From the NCBI GenBank assembly GCA_013202615.1, contig JABMRL010000125.1, forward strand, positions 1 to 8,761: a DNA stretch of 8,761 bases, written 5' to 3'. The notes under the pieces were generated by a model. The model made no database searches. It saw only the letters and a program-made list of their open reading frames with translations, and had not been told where the DNA came from. The translations under genes and the position numbers were made by a program. This DNA is from Dehalococcoidia bacterium. GTDB taxonomy: Bacteria > Chloroflexota > Dehalococcoidia > Dehalococcoidales > RBG-16-60-22. Each line of letters opens with the position of its first letter. Position 1 is the stretch's first letter. Of the stretch, positions 1 to 7,080 are shown piece after piece.

Positions 1-122
1 TGCGTGATGGAACCCCGTTCCTCTTTGGCCTGCACCAGGCACAGGTTATTGCGGTCGTTGTTCTGGCGATTTGCATCCCGCAACTGGTTCTCAGAACGAG
101 GTGGGTGAGGGCAGAGAAATAA
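1..122 (+). CDS. lgt: C-terminal end of prolipoprotein diacylglyceryl transferase (partial)
   Basis: Reading from base 3, an open frame of 39 codons ends at TAA 120-122; its 5' part lies outside the window. The peptide begins RDGTPFLFGL, continues HQAQVIAVVVLAICIPQLVL and ends with a basic tail (RTRWVRAEK). This resembles the end of Lgt: a short loop with G and AQ, then the last membrane helix and a positive cytoplasmic tail. Lgt is the inner-membrane enzyme that moves diacylglyceryl from phosphatidylglycerol to the lipobox cysteine of prolipoproteins. The catalytic part is not present here, so the call rests on the tail alone. Another polytopic membrane protein is possible. The stop overlaps the next gene's ATG by one base (TAATG), which points to co-transcription and translational coupling. 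Confidence 0.6.
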   Translation, partial: RDGTPFLFGLHQAQVIAVVVLAICIPQLVLRTRWVRAEK

Positions 123-1369
123 TGCCTTCGCCCAGGCGCCCGCGGATATTCTACGGATGGTGGGTTGTAGCTGCCTGTTTCACCATCGCCATGTATGTGA
201 GTGGTGCGGTTTTCTACGGCTTCACCGCTATTTTTGAGCCGATAGCCGCAGAGTTTGGCTGGAGTTACACTTCAATTTCAATAGCCGCTTCCATACGCGG
301 ACTGGAAGCCGGACTGCTGGCCCCGGTTGCCGGTATAATAATCGACCGCTGGGGGCCACGGAAGCTTATCTTCGGCGGCGTAATCTGTATCGGACTCGGG
401 CTGATGCTGCTCAGCCAGGTACACTCCATTGGCATGTTTTACCTTGCCTTTATCCTGATGTCGCTGGGAATCAGTAGCTGCGGTATCTCGGTGACCGTAA
501 CCACGGTAGCCAACTGGTTCCGCCGCAGGGTAGGCCTGGCTACCGGCATCACGATATGCGGTTACGGTGCCGCCGGCTTGATGGTGCCCCTGATGGTGAG
601 GCTGGTTGACGTCTATGACTGGCGGGTGGCGATAGCTATTATGGGTGCCGGGATGCTCGCTATCGGGTTACCGCTCTCAACAATCCTGAGGCATAAACCC
701 GAGCAGTATGGCTATCTGCCCGACGGGGAAGAAAGCGGCCGGGCGGTCTTTGACAAAAGTTCAATGAAACTGCCAGCCAGGGAAGCAGGCATCACTGTCA
801 GGCAGGCAATGAAGACTCGCGTCTTCTGGATTATTTTGCTGGCGGTGATGCCTCAATTCATAGTGATGCCGGCGGTGATAACACACGTGATGCCGTACCT
901 GAGCAGCATAGGCATCACCCGGACGACATCAGGCTTGGTGGCTACCGCTATCCCGCTGCTGAGCATCGGTGGGCGCTTTGGTTTCGGCTGGTTTTCGGAC
1001 AGGTACGTGGCCAAGCGATTAGCAGCATTCGCGCTCACCCTGCTTACGCTCGGGCTGGTCTGTTTCGAGTTCGTCTCTCCGGGCTGGGTATGGTTGCTGG
1101 CGCCGTTTCTGGTTCTTGTGGGCTTTGGATACGGGGGCATTAATACCATGGTTGGCGTACTGCTGCGGGAGCACTTCGGGCGGGGCAACTTCGGCACCAT
1201 TATGGGTTTTGCCTGGGGTATTCTGATGCTTGGCACCATGACCGGACCGCCTATCGCTGGCTGGGTATTTGACACCTGGGGGAGCTATCAGGGCATATGG
1301 ATAACACTGGCTGCGGCGACCTTTGTTGGTGCCATAATCATGATTATGATGCCTCGGGCCAGAGAATAG
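122..1369 (+). CDS. MFS transporter, monocarboxylate/oxalate-formate-like group
   Basis: A 415-residue major facilitator superfamily permease, complete, with about 12 hydrophobic helices in two halves around a hydrophilic central loop (about residues 189-228). The first helix starts at FYGWWVVAACF (residues 10-20), a beginning common in MCT/OFA-like MFS proteins. MFS motif A is clear between helices 2 and 3 (GIIIDRWGPRK, residues 71-81). A degenerate second copy, GRFGFGWFSDR (284-294), sits at the equivalent place in the C-terminal half. NWFRRRVGLATGI (131-143) is also typical of this group. Family members move small carboxylates or other organic anions by ion coupling across the cytoplasmic membrane; the substrate cannot be read from sequence. 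I chose ATG 122 because it overlaps the preceding stop and follows a GAGGG stretch (107-111). The frame extends upstream to TTG 71, but that would lie deep inside lgt. The gene converges on recJ with a 49-bp gap and no strong terminator. Confidence 0.9.
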   Translation: MPSPRRPRIFYGWWVVAACFTIAMYVSGAVFYGFTAIFEPIAAEFGWSYTSISIAASIRGLEAGLLAPVAGIIIDRWGPRKLIFGGVICIGLGLMLLSQVHSIGMFYLAFILMSLGISSCGISVTVTTVANWFRRRVGLATGITICGYGAAGLMVPLMVRLVDVYDWRVAIAIMGAGMLAIGLPLSTILRHKPEQYGYLPDGEESGRAVFDKSSMKLPAREAGITVRQAMKTRVFWIILLAVMPQFIVMPAVITHVMPYLSSIGITRTTSGLVATAIPLLSIGGRFGFGWFSDRYVAKRLAAFALTLLTLGLVCFEFVSPGWVWLLAPFLVLVGFGYGGINTMVGVLLREHFGRGNFGTIMGFAWGILMLGTMTGPPIAGWVFDTWGSYQGIWITLAAATFVGAIIMIMMPRARE

Positions 1370-1418
1370 CGATACCCCGCGGTTGATTCAGACCACTGCG
1401 CTATTTAAAGCCTGTCCT

Positions 1419-3107
1419 TTAAGATTGGCCTGCCGGTGCGAAATCCATAATATTAAGCCTGAGCGTCTCCTTGCCGCGCCAGCGGTCTATTTCCAGATTA
1501 TAGACGATGTCAAGGGCTGGCGCGACATCTGCCAGGTAGTTGCCCAGTCGGAAGGCAACGCCATCCCATCTGGTACCTCCCTGTCCGAGCCTGAAACGCA
1601 GGTGTTCGCCGCCGTTGCCCATGGTGCGGCAGTCCATAACTTCAACGCGCCGGCTGAGATAGGTTGGTAACGGGTTGCCGCGACCAAAAGGTGCCAGTTG
1701 CTGTGTCATCTGGAAAGTGTCTCCACCCAGGTCGGGCAGTGCAACCTCGGCGTCAATATCAATGGTGGGGCGCAGGTCAACCCCTCTGAGCTGGTCAGTG
1801 GCCAGGTTCAGAAGTGTTTCCTCAAGCCGGGGAAGATTTCGGGTCGGGAGGGTGAAGCCGGCTGCCTGGGAGTGACCGCCGAATTGTGAGAGAAGGTGCC
1901 GGCTCTCCGTCAGGGCGGCAATGATATTGAACTCCGGGATGCTGCGGCAGCTACCGCTGCTCACCTTTTCACCAGTTCTGACAACCAACGTCGGACGGTA
2001 GAATTCATCGGCAAGGCGGCTGGCCACCAGCCCGGCGATGCCGAGAAAATAGTCACCGTCGCTGGCCACGAGAAGCGGGGAAATGCCTTGTGAAAGCACC
2101 TGCTGCCTTGCCCGTGCCACTGTGCTGGCGGTCAATTTCTGTCGCTCGGCGTTTTTCTGCTCCAGCCACCGTGCCAGTCGGCGGGCCTCAGTGGGGGAGT
2201 CGGTCATAAGCAGTTTGTAGCTGGCCATAGCATTTTCCATCCTCCCGGCGGCATTCAGGCGCGGGGCGATAACCCACGATATGCATTCGGCGTCAAGGAT
2301 GCCACCGCTCAGCTCTGCCTGTTCAATGAGTGCCCTGATGCCCAGGCGCGGGCTGCGGTTCATCAGTTTCAGCCCCTCTTTTACCAGATAACGGTTCTCA
2401 CCCAGCAATGGTGACATATCGGCGACGGTGCCGAGCGCGGCTAAGTCCACCAGTTCCTCAAGCTGCCCTCCCCGGCCAATACTCTGGTAGAGCGCCTGGA
2501 GCAGCTTGAAAGCCACCCCAACGCCGGTCAGCTCCGTAAAAGGATATGCCGAACCGGCCAGTTTCGGATTGACAATCGCCACCGCCGGCGGCATTTCGGG
2601 CAGCGGGGTGTGGTGGTCGGTAATAACGATGTCCAGCCCCATTCTCTGTGCCTTCTTTACTTCGGACAGGCTGGTAATCCCGCAGTCGACGGTGACCACG
2701 AGCCCGATGCCCTGCTGACGGAGGTTCTCCAGTGCCGTGGTTTTCAGGCCGTAACCTTCAGTCAGGCGGTGCGGTATATAGGGAATAACAGTACCGCCGA
2801 GCGCGGATAAACCCTGAACGAGGAGGGCCGTTGCCGTGATGCCATCAGCGTCATAGTCACCGTATATGGCGATTGGCTCTCCGGAAAGTAGAGCCCGGTA
2901 TATCCTGGCTATGGCTAGGTGCATATCCGTCAGCAGCAGCGGGTCATTGCTGAGGCTTTCATCAGCATCGAGGAAAGACGCTACCTGTGCGGGTTCTTTC
3001 AAGCCGCGATTGAACAGGAGCTGGGTGATAAGGGGGGGAATACTTGAGTTGCCAACCAGATACTGGTGCGGAGCCGGTGGCAGCAGATTCCAGCGGTAAC
3101 GACTCAA
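1419..3107 (-). CDS. recJ: Single-stranded-DNA-specific 5'-3' exonuclease RecJ
   Basis: A complete 562-residue RecJ, within the usual size of the core enzyme. RecJ degrades single-stranded DNA 5' to 3' in RecFOR recombination, mismatch repair and base-excision repair, using a two-metal site in the cytoplasm. The DHH phosphoesterase motifs are all present: DYDADG (84-89), VDCG (140-143), DHH (164-166) and GTVADMSPL (226-234). RLNAAGRM (283-290) follows. The DHHA1 domain shows SSGSCRS (383-389) and GGHSQAAGF (410-418). A C-terminal OB-like part runs from about residue 445 to 562. The start is TTG, two bases after the fabF stop, with GAGG (3118-3115) seven bases upstream, lying inside the last fabF codons. 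This implies one fabF-recJ transcript and probably coupled translation. No key residue is missing. Confidence 0.96.
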   Translation of the reverse strand: MSRYRWNLLPPAPHQYLVGNSSIPPLITQLLFNRGLKEPAQVASFLDADESLSNDPLLLTDMHLAIARIYRALLSGEPIAIYGDYDADGITATALLVQGLSALGGTVIPYIPHRLTEGYGLKTTALENLRQQGIGLVVTVDCGITSLSEVKKAQRMGLDIVITDHHTPLPEMPPAVAIVNPKLAGSAYPFTELTGVGVAFKLLQALYQSIGRGGQLEELVDLAALGTVADMSPLLGENRYLVKEGLKLMNRSPRLGIRALIEQAELSGGILDAECISWVIAPRLNAAGRMENAMASYKLLMTDSPTEARRLARWLEQKNAERQKLTASTVARARQQVLSQGISPLLVASDGDYFLGIAGLVASRLADEFYRPTLVVRTGEKVSSGSCRSIPEFNIIAALTESRHLLSQFGGHSQAAGFTLPTRNLPRLEETLLNLATDQLRGVDLRPTIDIDAEVALPDLGGDTFQMTQQLAPFGRGNPLPTYLSRRVEVMDCRTMGNGGEHLRFRLGQGGTRWDGVAFRLGNYLADVAPALDIVYNLEIDRWRGKETLRLNIMDFAPAGQS

Positions 3108-3109
3108 GC

Positions 3110-4363
3110 TTATGCCTCGAAATATTTTCGGAGTACCAGTACTGAGTTATGCCCACCAAAACCAAACGAGCTGGATAATGCGGTATTGACTTCAGCCTTG
3201 CGGGCAACATTGGGCACGTAGTCAAGGTCACAATCCGGGTCGGGGTGGTGGTAGTTGATGGTTGGCGGGATAATGCCGTTCCGGATGGACAGTATGCAGA
3301 TCATTGCCTCGATGGCGCCGGCACAGCCGATGAGGTGTCCCAGCATTGACTTGGTGGAACTTATCGGCACTTTATAGGCGTAGTCACCGAAGGCGGATTT
3401 AATCGCCCGTGTCTCCATGGCATCGTTTAACTGGGTAGAGGTGCCATGGGCATTAATGTAATCGATTTCCGTTGGCGATATATCTGCCTTTTTCAGCGCG
3501 ATTCGCATTGCCCTGGCGGCACCTTCACCGTTTGCCATCGGCTGGGTAACGTGAAAGGAATCGGCTGTGGCTCCGTAAGCGATGATTTCCGCCAGTATGG
3601 TGGCGCCCCTTTTAAGAGCGTGCTCCAGTTTCTCGAGGACAAGTACACAGGCACCCTCGCTCATGACGAACCCGTCACGCTCGGCGTCAAAGGGACGTGA
3701 TGCCTCCTTGGGAGCATCGTTCCTGGTGGAAAGTCCTTTCAGGGCGGTGAAGGCGGTAATGCCCAGCGGGTTAATGATTGACTCAGTACCGCCGGCAAAC
3801 ATTACCTGAGCATCGCCGTGTTTGATGAGTTCGTACGCGGCACCGATGGCATCCGAGCCGCTGGAGCAGGCCGACGTGGTACAGAAATTGGGTCCCTTGG
3901 TGCCAAGCGCTATGGATATCTGGGCGGCGGCAATATCGGCAATCATCATCGGGGCCAGGAACGGGCTGACGCGGTCCGGGCCTTTTTCCACGAGGATTTT
4001 GGCCTGTTCGAAGAGAGTGGTCAGCCCGCCAATGCCGCTGCCAATGATGACCCCGATGTCATCGTCGTTGGTGTGGTTGATTTCCAGTTCCGCTGACGCC
4101 ACTGCCTCCCGGCTGGCCGCGACCGCCAGCTGGGCAAAACGGTCCATGCGGCGGGCTTCTTTGCGTTCGACATAGTTGGTAGGCTCGAACCCTTTTACCT
4201 CACCGGCAAATTTTGCCTCCATATCTGAGGGGTCAAATAATGTAATGTAGTCAATCCCGGATTCACCGGCGACCAGCCCTTCCCAGGTGGACTTGGTGTC
4301 TGAACCGAGAGGGTTGAGTGTGCCCATTCCCGTGATGACTACTCGTTCTTTACCGCTATCCAT
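3110..4363 (-). CDS. fabF: 3-oxoacyl-[acyl-carrier-protein] synthase II (FabF)
   Basis: A 417-residue, full-length FabF-type condensing enzyme. It joins malonyl-ACP to an acyl-ACP by decarboxylative Claisen condensation in type II fatty acid elongation (cytosol, homodimer). The thiolase-fold active site is intact: nucleophile Cys166 in TTSACSSGSD, His306 in NAHGTSTQLND, and Lys338 and His343 in KSMLGHLIGCAGA. The gating loop GFGGHN (401-406) is also present. The lengths between these residues match FabF (KASII). The N-terminal VVITGMGTLNPLG (8-20) is characteristic. ATG 4363 has a GGGAG site (4376-4372) 8 nt upstream. It is the first gene of a two-gene operon with recJ. Unlike many bacteria there is no acpP immediately upstream; the neighbour on that side is divergent mtaB. 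FabB or a polyketide-type KS is less likely given the length and the stand-alone domain. Confidence 0.95.
   Translation of the reverse strand: MDSGKERVVITGMGTLNPLGSDTKSTWEGLVAGESGIDYITLFDPSDMEAKFAGEVKGFEPTNYVERKEARRMDRFAQLAVAASREAVASAELEINHTNDDDIGVIIGSGIGGLTTLFEQAKILVEKGPDRVSPFLAPMMIADIAAAQISIALGTKGPNFCTTSACSSGSDAIGAAYELIKHGDAQVMFAGGTESIINPLGITAFTALKGLSTRNDAPKEASRPFDAERDGFVMSEGACVLVLEKLEHALKRGATILAEIIAYGATADSFHVTQPMANGEGAARAMRIALKKADISPTEIDYINAHGTSTQLNDAMETRAIKSAFGDYAYKVPISSTKSMLGHLIGCAGAIEAMICILSIRNGIIPPTINYHHPDPDCDLDYVPNVARKAEVNTALSSSFGFGGHNSVLVLRKYFEA
3115..3118 (-). promoter_or_regulatory. Ribosome binding site of recJ inside the end of fabF
   Basis: GAGG on the minus strand overlaps the final coding bases of fabF and is separated by 7 nt from the TTG at 3107. 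It supports the TTG as the true recJ start and translational coupling to fabF. Confidence 0.65.
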
Positions 4364-4371
4364 AAAAAGTG

Positions 4372-4376
4372 CTCCC
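4372..4376 (-). promoter_or_regulatory. Ribosome binding site of fabF
   Basis: GGGAG on the minus strand, 8 nt before ATG 4363, fixes the fabF start. Confidence 0.7.
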
Positions 4377-4429
4377 TTTTTCTCTCGCTTTAAAAGATGA
4401 GTATGAGGCCGAGCCGTAATCTATTCAAA

Positions 4430-4442
4430 TAACCTCCGGTTA
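4430..4442. repeat. Perfect inverted repeat TAACC-TCC-GGTTA in the fabF leader
   Basis: A 5+3+5 bp perfect palindrome lies just downstream of the proposed fabF -10 element, in the region expected near the transcription start. Its position suits a repressor site for fabF. A 13-bp palindrome of this kind can also arise by chance, and no known fatty-acid regulator box was recognised. Confidence 0.3.
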
Positions 4443-4452
4443 ATTCAATTAG

Positions 4453-4481
4453 TTTTTACCATAATTACCCGTTATTTGCAA
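4453..4481 (-). promoter_or_regulatory. Candidate fabF-recJ promoter
   Basis: On the minus strand TTGCAA (4481-4476) and TAAAAA (4458-4453) are separated by exactly 17 bp. Each matches the sigma-70-type consensus at 4 of 6 positions or better. The implied start near 4446 gives a leader of about 83 nt before fabF. It is back-to-back with, but does not overlap, the mtaB promoter. Confidence 0.4.
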
Positions 4482-4495
4482 GCTGACCTCTGGCT

Positions 4496-4525
4496 TTGAC
4501 CGTTTGGGGATGACGACTTTATAAT
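4496..4525 (+). promoter_or_regulatory. Strong sigma-70-type promoter of mtaB
   Basis: TTGACC (4496-4501), an 18-bp spacer and a perfect TATAAT (4520-4525). The -10 box contains the upstream ATG at 4524, so that codon cannot be the initiator of this transcript. The expected start near 4532 leaves only about 13 nt before the ATG at 4545. Confidence 0.7.
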
Positions 4526-4531
4526 GGAACT

Positions 4532-4536
4532 GAGGA
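4532..4536 (+). promoter_or_regulatory. Ribosome binding site of mtaB
   Basis: GAGGA lies 8 nt before ATG 4545 and decides the start. It falls at the very 5' end of the transcript predicted from the TATAAT box. Confidence 0.6.
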
Positions 4537-4544
4537 CAGATTTA

Positions 4545-5798
4545 ATGAATGTAACCAGGGTTGCTTTAGACACGCTGGGCTGCAAGCTGAACCAGGCAGA
4601 AACCGAGTCGCTGGCCCGGCAGCTTGCCGCGGCTGGCTATGAGCTGGTGGACTCGGTGGATGAGGCTGATATCTACATTCTGAACACCTGCACGGTGACA
4701 CACGTTGCCGACCGCAAGTCCCGGAACCTTCTCCGGCAGGCACGTCGCCGGAACGGCCGTGTCCGACTGATAGTGGTTGGCTGCTATGCGGAGAGGTCCC
4801 CTCAGGAACTGGCCCGGATAGATGGTGTTGACCTCGTCATCGGCAATGGCCAGAAGGCACAGGTGCCAGACAGGCTGGAGGAGCTCGGCTGCCCATCACT
4901 ATCTACCGGGCAGAGCTTGTATCAGTACGGTAGAAATCGCTCTTTCGTAAAAGTCCATGATGGGTGCCGCAGCTTCTGCAGTTACTGCATCGTACCGCTG
5001 GTGCGGAGTAAAGTGGAAAGCGTACCTGTGGAGCAGGTCGTTGCCGAGATTCAGAATCGGGTGGCTGATGGGGTGAAAGAAGTGGTGCTCACCGGAACCG
5101 AAATCGGAGCCTACCATCGCGGCGGCGTCGATTTAATCGGACTTTTAAAGCGTGTTCTGGCGGAAACCGCGATAACGCGGCTCAGGTTATCTTCCTTGCA
5201 GCCTCAGGAGATATCTACGGAGCTTTTGAGGCTCTGGAAGGACAGCCGATTGTGCCCGCATTTTCATCTTTCCCTGCAGAGTGGCAGCGACTCTGTTCTC
5301 GGGCGAATGAAGCGGCGCTATACTTCGGCTGACTACCGGCGGGCGGTCGCTTTGATAAGAGAAACGGTGCCGGATGCGGCCATCACTACCGATGCCATCG
5401 CTGGCTTTCCCGGAGAAACTGAGGCCGAGTTTGAAGAAAGCTATAATTTCTGCCAGAAGATAAGCTTTGCCCGCATTCATGTCTTTCCCTATTCACGGCG
5501 ACCGGGTACGGAGGCGGCCGGCATGCCGGAGCAGGTTTCAGAGGAGGTAAAGAAGGAGAGGGTGCAGAAGATGCTGGCACTGGCCAGGGAAAGCGCCAGC
5601 GATTTCAGGCAGCGCTTTCTGGAAAGAACCATGCCGGTGTTATGGGAGCAGAAGTCCGGCGGCGTCTGGTCGGGTTACACAAGTAACTATATCAGGGTCT
5701 ATACAAAGAGCCGTGAGGATTTAACCAACCAGCTACTGCCGATAAAGATGGAAAGTATATGGAAGGATGGGGTGTGGGGAGAATGGTCAACCCTTTAA
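4545..5798 (+). CDS. mtaB: tRNA t6A37 methylthiotransferase MtaB
   Basis: A 417-residue radical-SAM methylthiotransferase that converts t6A at position 37 of ANN-decoding tRNAs to ms2t6A. The N-terminal UPF0004 domain carries its three cluster cysteines: Cys13 in TLGCKLNQAETE, Cys49 in NTCTVTHVADRKSR and Cys80 in GCYAER. The first two motifs are diagnostic of MtaB rather than MiaB or RimO. The radical SAM motif is CRSFCSYC (Cys141, 145, 148). VFPYSRRPGTEAA (313-325) is also MtaB-like, and a C-terminal TRAM-like segment spans about 355-417. The ATG at 4545 is preferred over ATG 4524 because the latter sits in the -10 box and the former has a GAGGA site 8 nt upstream. It is a single-gene unit, divergent from fabF and overlapping the convergent QueG-like gene by 12 nt at the 3' end. 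Confidence 0.94.
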   Translation: MNVTRVALDTLGCKLNQAETESLARQLAAAGYELVDSVDEADIYILNTCTVTHVADRKSRNLLRQARRRNGRVRLIVVGCYAERSPQELARIDGVDLVIGNGQKAQVPDRLEELGCPSLSTGQSLYQYGRNRSFVKVHDGCRSFCSYCIVPLVRSKVESVPVEQVVAEIQNRVADGVKEVVLTGTEIGAYHRGGVDLIGLLKRVLAETAITRLRLSSLQPQEISTELLRLWKDSRLCPHFHLSLQSGSDSVLGRMKRRYTSADYRRAVALIRETVPDAAITTDAIAGFPGETEAEFEESYNFCQKISFARIHVFPYSRRPGTEAAGMPEQVSEEVKKERVQKMLALARESASDFRQRFLERTMPVLWEQKSGGVWSGYTSNYIRVYTKSREDLTNQLLPIKMESIWKDGVWGEWSTL

Positions 5799-6662
5799 TT
5801 TTCCCGCCGGATTCCTGGACTCGCAGGGGACTCCGGTCTGGCAGAGGCCGCAGCCCTGTATCCCAACGCCGTATTTATCCCTGACATAGCGGATATCTTC
5901 ATGCTGGTACTCGCGGCATTTTACCTTGTCGTGGCCCTTTTCCGTGATGGCGCCGGCGGGGCAGCGGGGAATACAGTCCCGGCATTCCTTGTTGACATAA
6001 AAAAGGCAGTTTGAGTAGGGATTTTTGGCGGTTCTGGGGCTTATGGGGAGTGGTATATCGGTAACGACGCTGCCGCAGCGGTGAGCGATGCCGAGTTCGG
6101 TGATGAAGCCGTCGGAAAGGCTGAAGGTGCCCAGACCGGCGGCATAGGCAATGTGCCGTTCCGACCAGTTGGAGGATGGGCCGTTATCCTTTTCCATCTG
6201 CTCGAAATAAGGCTGGAGGAAGGGCGCTGTGGCCAGGTAGCCCTTGCCAGTAATGACCTCGACCACGTGCTCCCGCAGCGCCTCATTAAACTTTTCCCCA
6301 TACCATCGGGTGTACGACCATGGGCGTGACGGTATGTCTTTCTGGGAGCGGTTTGATTCCCGCGTTTTCTCGGTGATGGGCAGTATCCAGCTGATGACGG
6401 ACAGGCGCTCTGGCAGGTCTTCAGGGCTCTTCCCGCAGGCCATGGCAAGGGCTTCACGGGGAGTGAGGTGGGTGGGGTCGATTATACTTTTATACTCGTT
6501 GAAGATGGAATCATCACCGTCGGCAAACTGCACCAGCGGCTGGTCAAAGATGGAATCCCCGTTCGAGTCAGGCAAGACATTCAACGGGCTGCGGCGCACA
6601 AAAGACCTGATTTCTTCCTGTAAAGACGCGGCTGTTTCCTCTGGTTTGGCATCAGCAGTCAC
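5787..6662 (-). CDS. 4Fe-4S protein of the QueG / reductive-dehalogenase-like family
   Basis: A 291-residue soluble iron-sulfur protein with no signal peptide. The middle (residues 169-205) reads RHIAYAAGLGTF, then TELGIAHRCGSVVTDIPL. This matches the AGLG...G...T.LG...R.G.VVTDLPL pattern shared by epoxyqueuosine reductase (QueG) and the cobamide-binding core of reductive dehalogenases. The C-terminal part is ferredoxin-like. It has Cys219, then CRDCIPRCPAGAI (Cys227, 230, 234), then Cys249, then CGLCQTGVPC (Cys271, 274, 280): enough for two [4Fe-4S] clusters. The usual first cysteine of CxxCxxCxxxCP is Asn224, and Cys219 may substitute. The protein is shorter than typical QueG, so I do not call it queG; it is a paralogous oxidoreductase of unknown substrate. 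The start is GTG, with AAGGAAG a long 14 nt upstream. It is the last gene of the GNAT-DUF5808 operon, after a 51-nt gap. Family confident, function not. Confidence 0.8.
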   Translation of the reverse strand: MTADAKPEETAASLQEEIRSFVRRSPLNVLPDSNGDSIFDQPLVQFADGDDSIFNEYKSIIDPTHLTPREALAMACGKSPEDLPERLSVISWILPITEKTRESNRSQKDIPSRPWSYTRWYGEKFNEALREHVVEVITGKGYLATAPFLQPYFEQMEKDNGPSSNWSERHIAYAAGLGTFSLSDGFITELGIAHRCGSVVTDIPLPISPRTAKNPYSNCLFYVNKECRDCIPRCPAGAITEKGHDKVKCREYQHEDIRYVRDKYGVGIQGCGLCQTGVPCESRNPAGKLKG

Positions 6663-6713
6663 GGGATATATTTATACTTCCTTGTGTTATTAAGTCCGGG
6701 AAATGATGGATGC

Positions 6714-7070
6714 TCATTCAGCCTCAAGCGCGTGGGTAAGGACCTCTTTCATATGCTCGCCGGGCATCAGGAAGTCTTGCTCGGAAAGGTCCTGACCGAT
6801 AAGTCTCAAACGCTCGAGCAGCGCGTAAAAGTTAATGGCCCAGCCGACGCCGAACGCCTCGGGTACCAGAATCCGGCTGTCATAAGGGTTCCAGTATGCT
6901 TCTTTGATGCGCTCCATGGTGGGCAGCCTGAAATCATACGGGACAAAGCGGGCAACTTTCCCATGCCATAACCTCTTTTCTTCCGGTTTTTCCAGTTCCT
7001 GGCATACTGCGACCAGTGTGAGGGTAATGACCGTTGCCTGAATCAGTTGATTGAGATTTTTTACGTTCAT
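6714..7070 (-). CDS. Small DUF5808-like protein, function unknown
   Basis: A 118-residue protein. Residues 59-82 (YWNPYDSRILVPEAFGVGWAIN with flanks) match my memory of the DUF5808 signature: NPDDPR, a hydrophobic pair, VP, then FG.GW..N. Residues 8-23 are moderately hydrophobic (LIQATVITLTLVAV) but interrupted by polar residues, so a membrane anchor is possible, not certain. An acidic/basic stretch (QELEKPEEKRLWHGK) follows, and the C-terminus is acidic. No catalytic motif is visible. ATG 7070 has GAAGG about 8 nt upstream, overlapping the TGA of the GNAT gene, from which it is separated by 10 nt; the two are clearly co-transcribed. The role is unknown. DUF5808 is, as I recall, often attached to small membrane proteins. 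Confidence 0.72.
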   Translation of the reverse strand: MNVKNLNQLIQATVITLTLVAVCQELEKPEEKRLWHGKVARFVPYDFRLPTMERIKEAYWNPYDSRILVPEAFGVGWAINFYALLERLRLIGQDLSEQDFLMPGEHMKEVLTHALEAE

Positions 7071-7080
7071 CGCGAGACCT

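Noticed and set aside
71..121. N-terminal extension of the MFS transporter to TTG 71
   Set aside because: It would lie entirely within the end of lgt, its residues are hydrophilic and unlike MFS N-termini, and ATG 122 has both a stop-start overlap and a ribosome site.
853..1275. 140-codon minus-strand open frame inside the MFS gene
   Set aside because: It is antisense to a clear membrane protein gene, with low-complexity Pro/Thr/Met content and no recognisable motif.
1405..1422. Inverted repeat TTAAAG / CTTTAA between the convergent MFS and recJ genes
   Set aside because: The stem is only six bp, AT-rich, and has no T tract, so it is not a convincing terminator; it also enters the recJ stop codon.
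1383..1670. 95-codon plus-strand open frame over the end of recJ
   Set aside because: It overlaps confirmed recJ coding sequence on the opposite strand and has no ribosome site or family resemblance.
3818..4175. Two plus-strand open frames of 92 and 117 codons within fabF
   Set aside because: Both are antisense shadows of fabF, whose active-site motifs are read in the true frame.
5800..5840. CCTG / CAGG hairpin just after the mtaB stop
   Set aside because: Short imperfect stem, no following T run, and it lies within coding sequence of the QueG-like gene.
6081..6693. Plus-strand open frames of 82 and 149 codons over the QueG-like gene
   Set aside because: They are opposite a gene with a clear iron-sulfur signature and show no motif or ribosome site.
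6663..6699. TATAAA eight bases before the GTG of the QueG-like gene, as a promoter for a leaderless transcript
   Set aside because: No acceptable -35 lies 16-18 bp upstream, and the AT-rich stretch can be explained as ordinary intergenic sequence within the operon.
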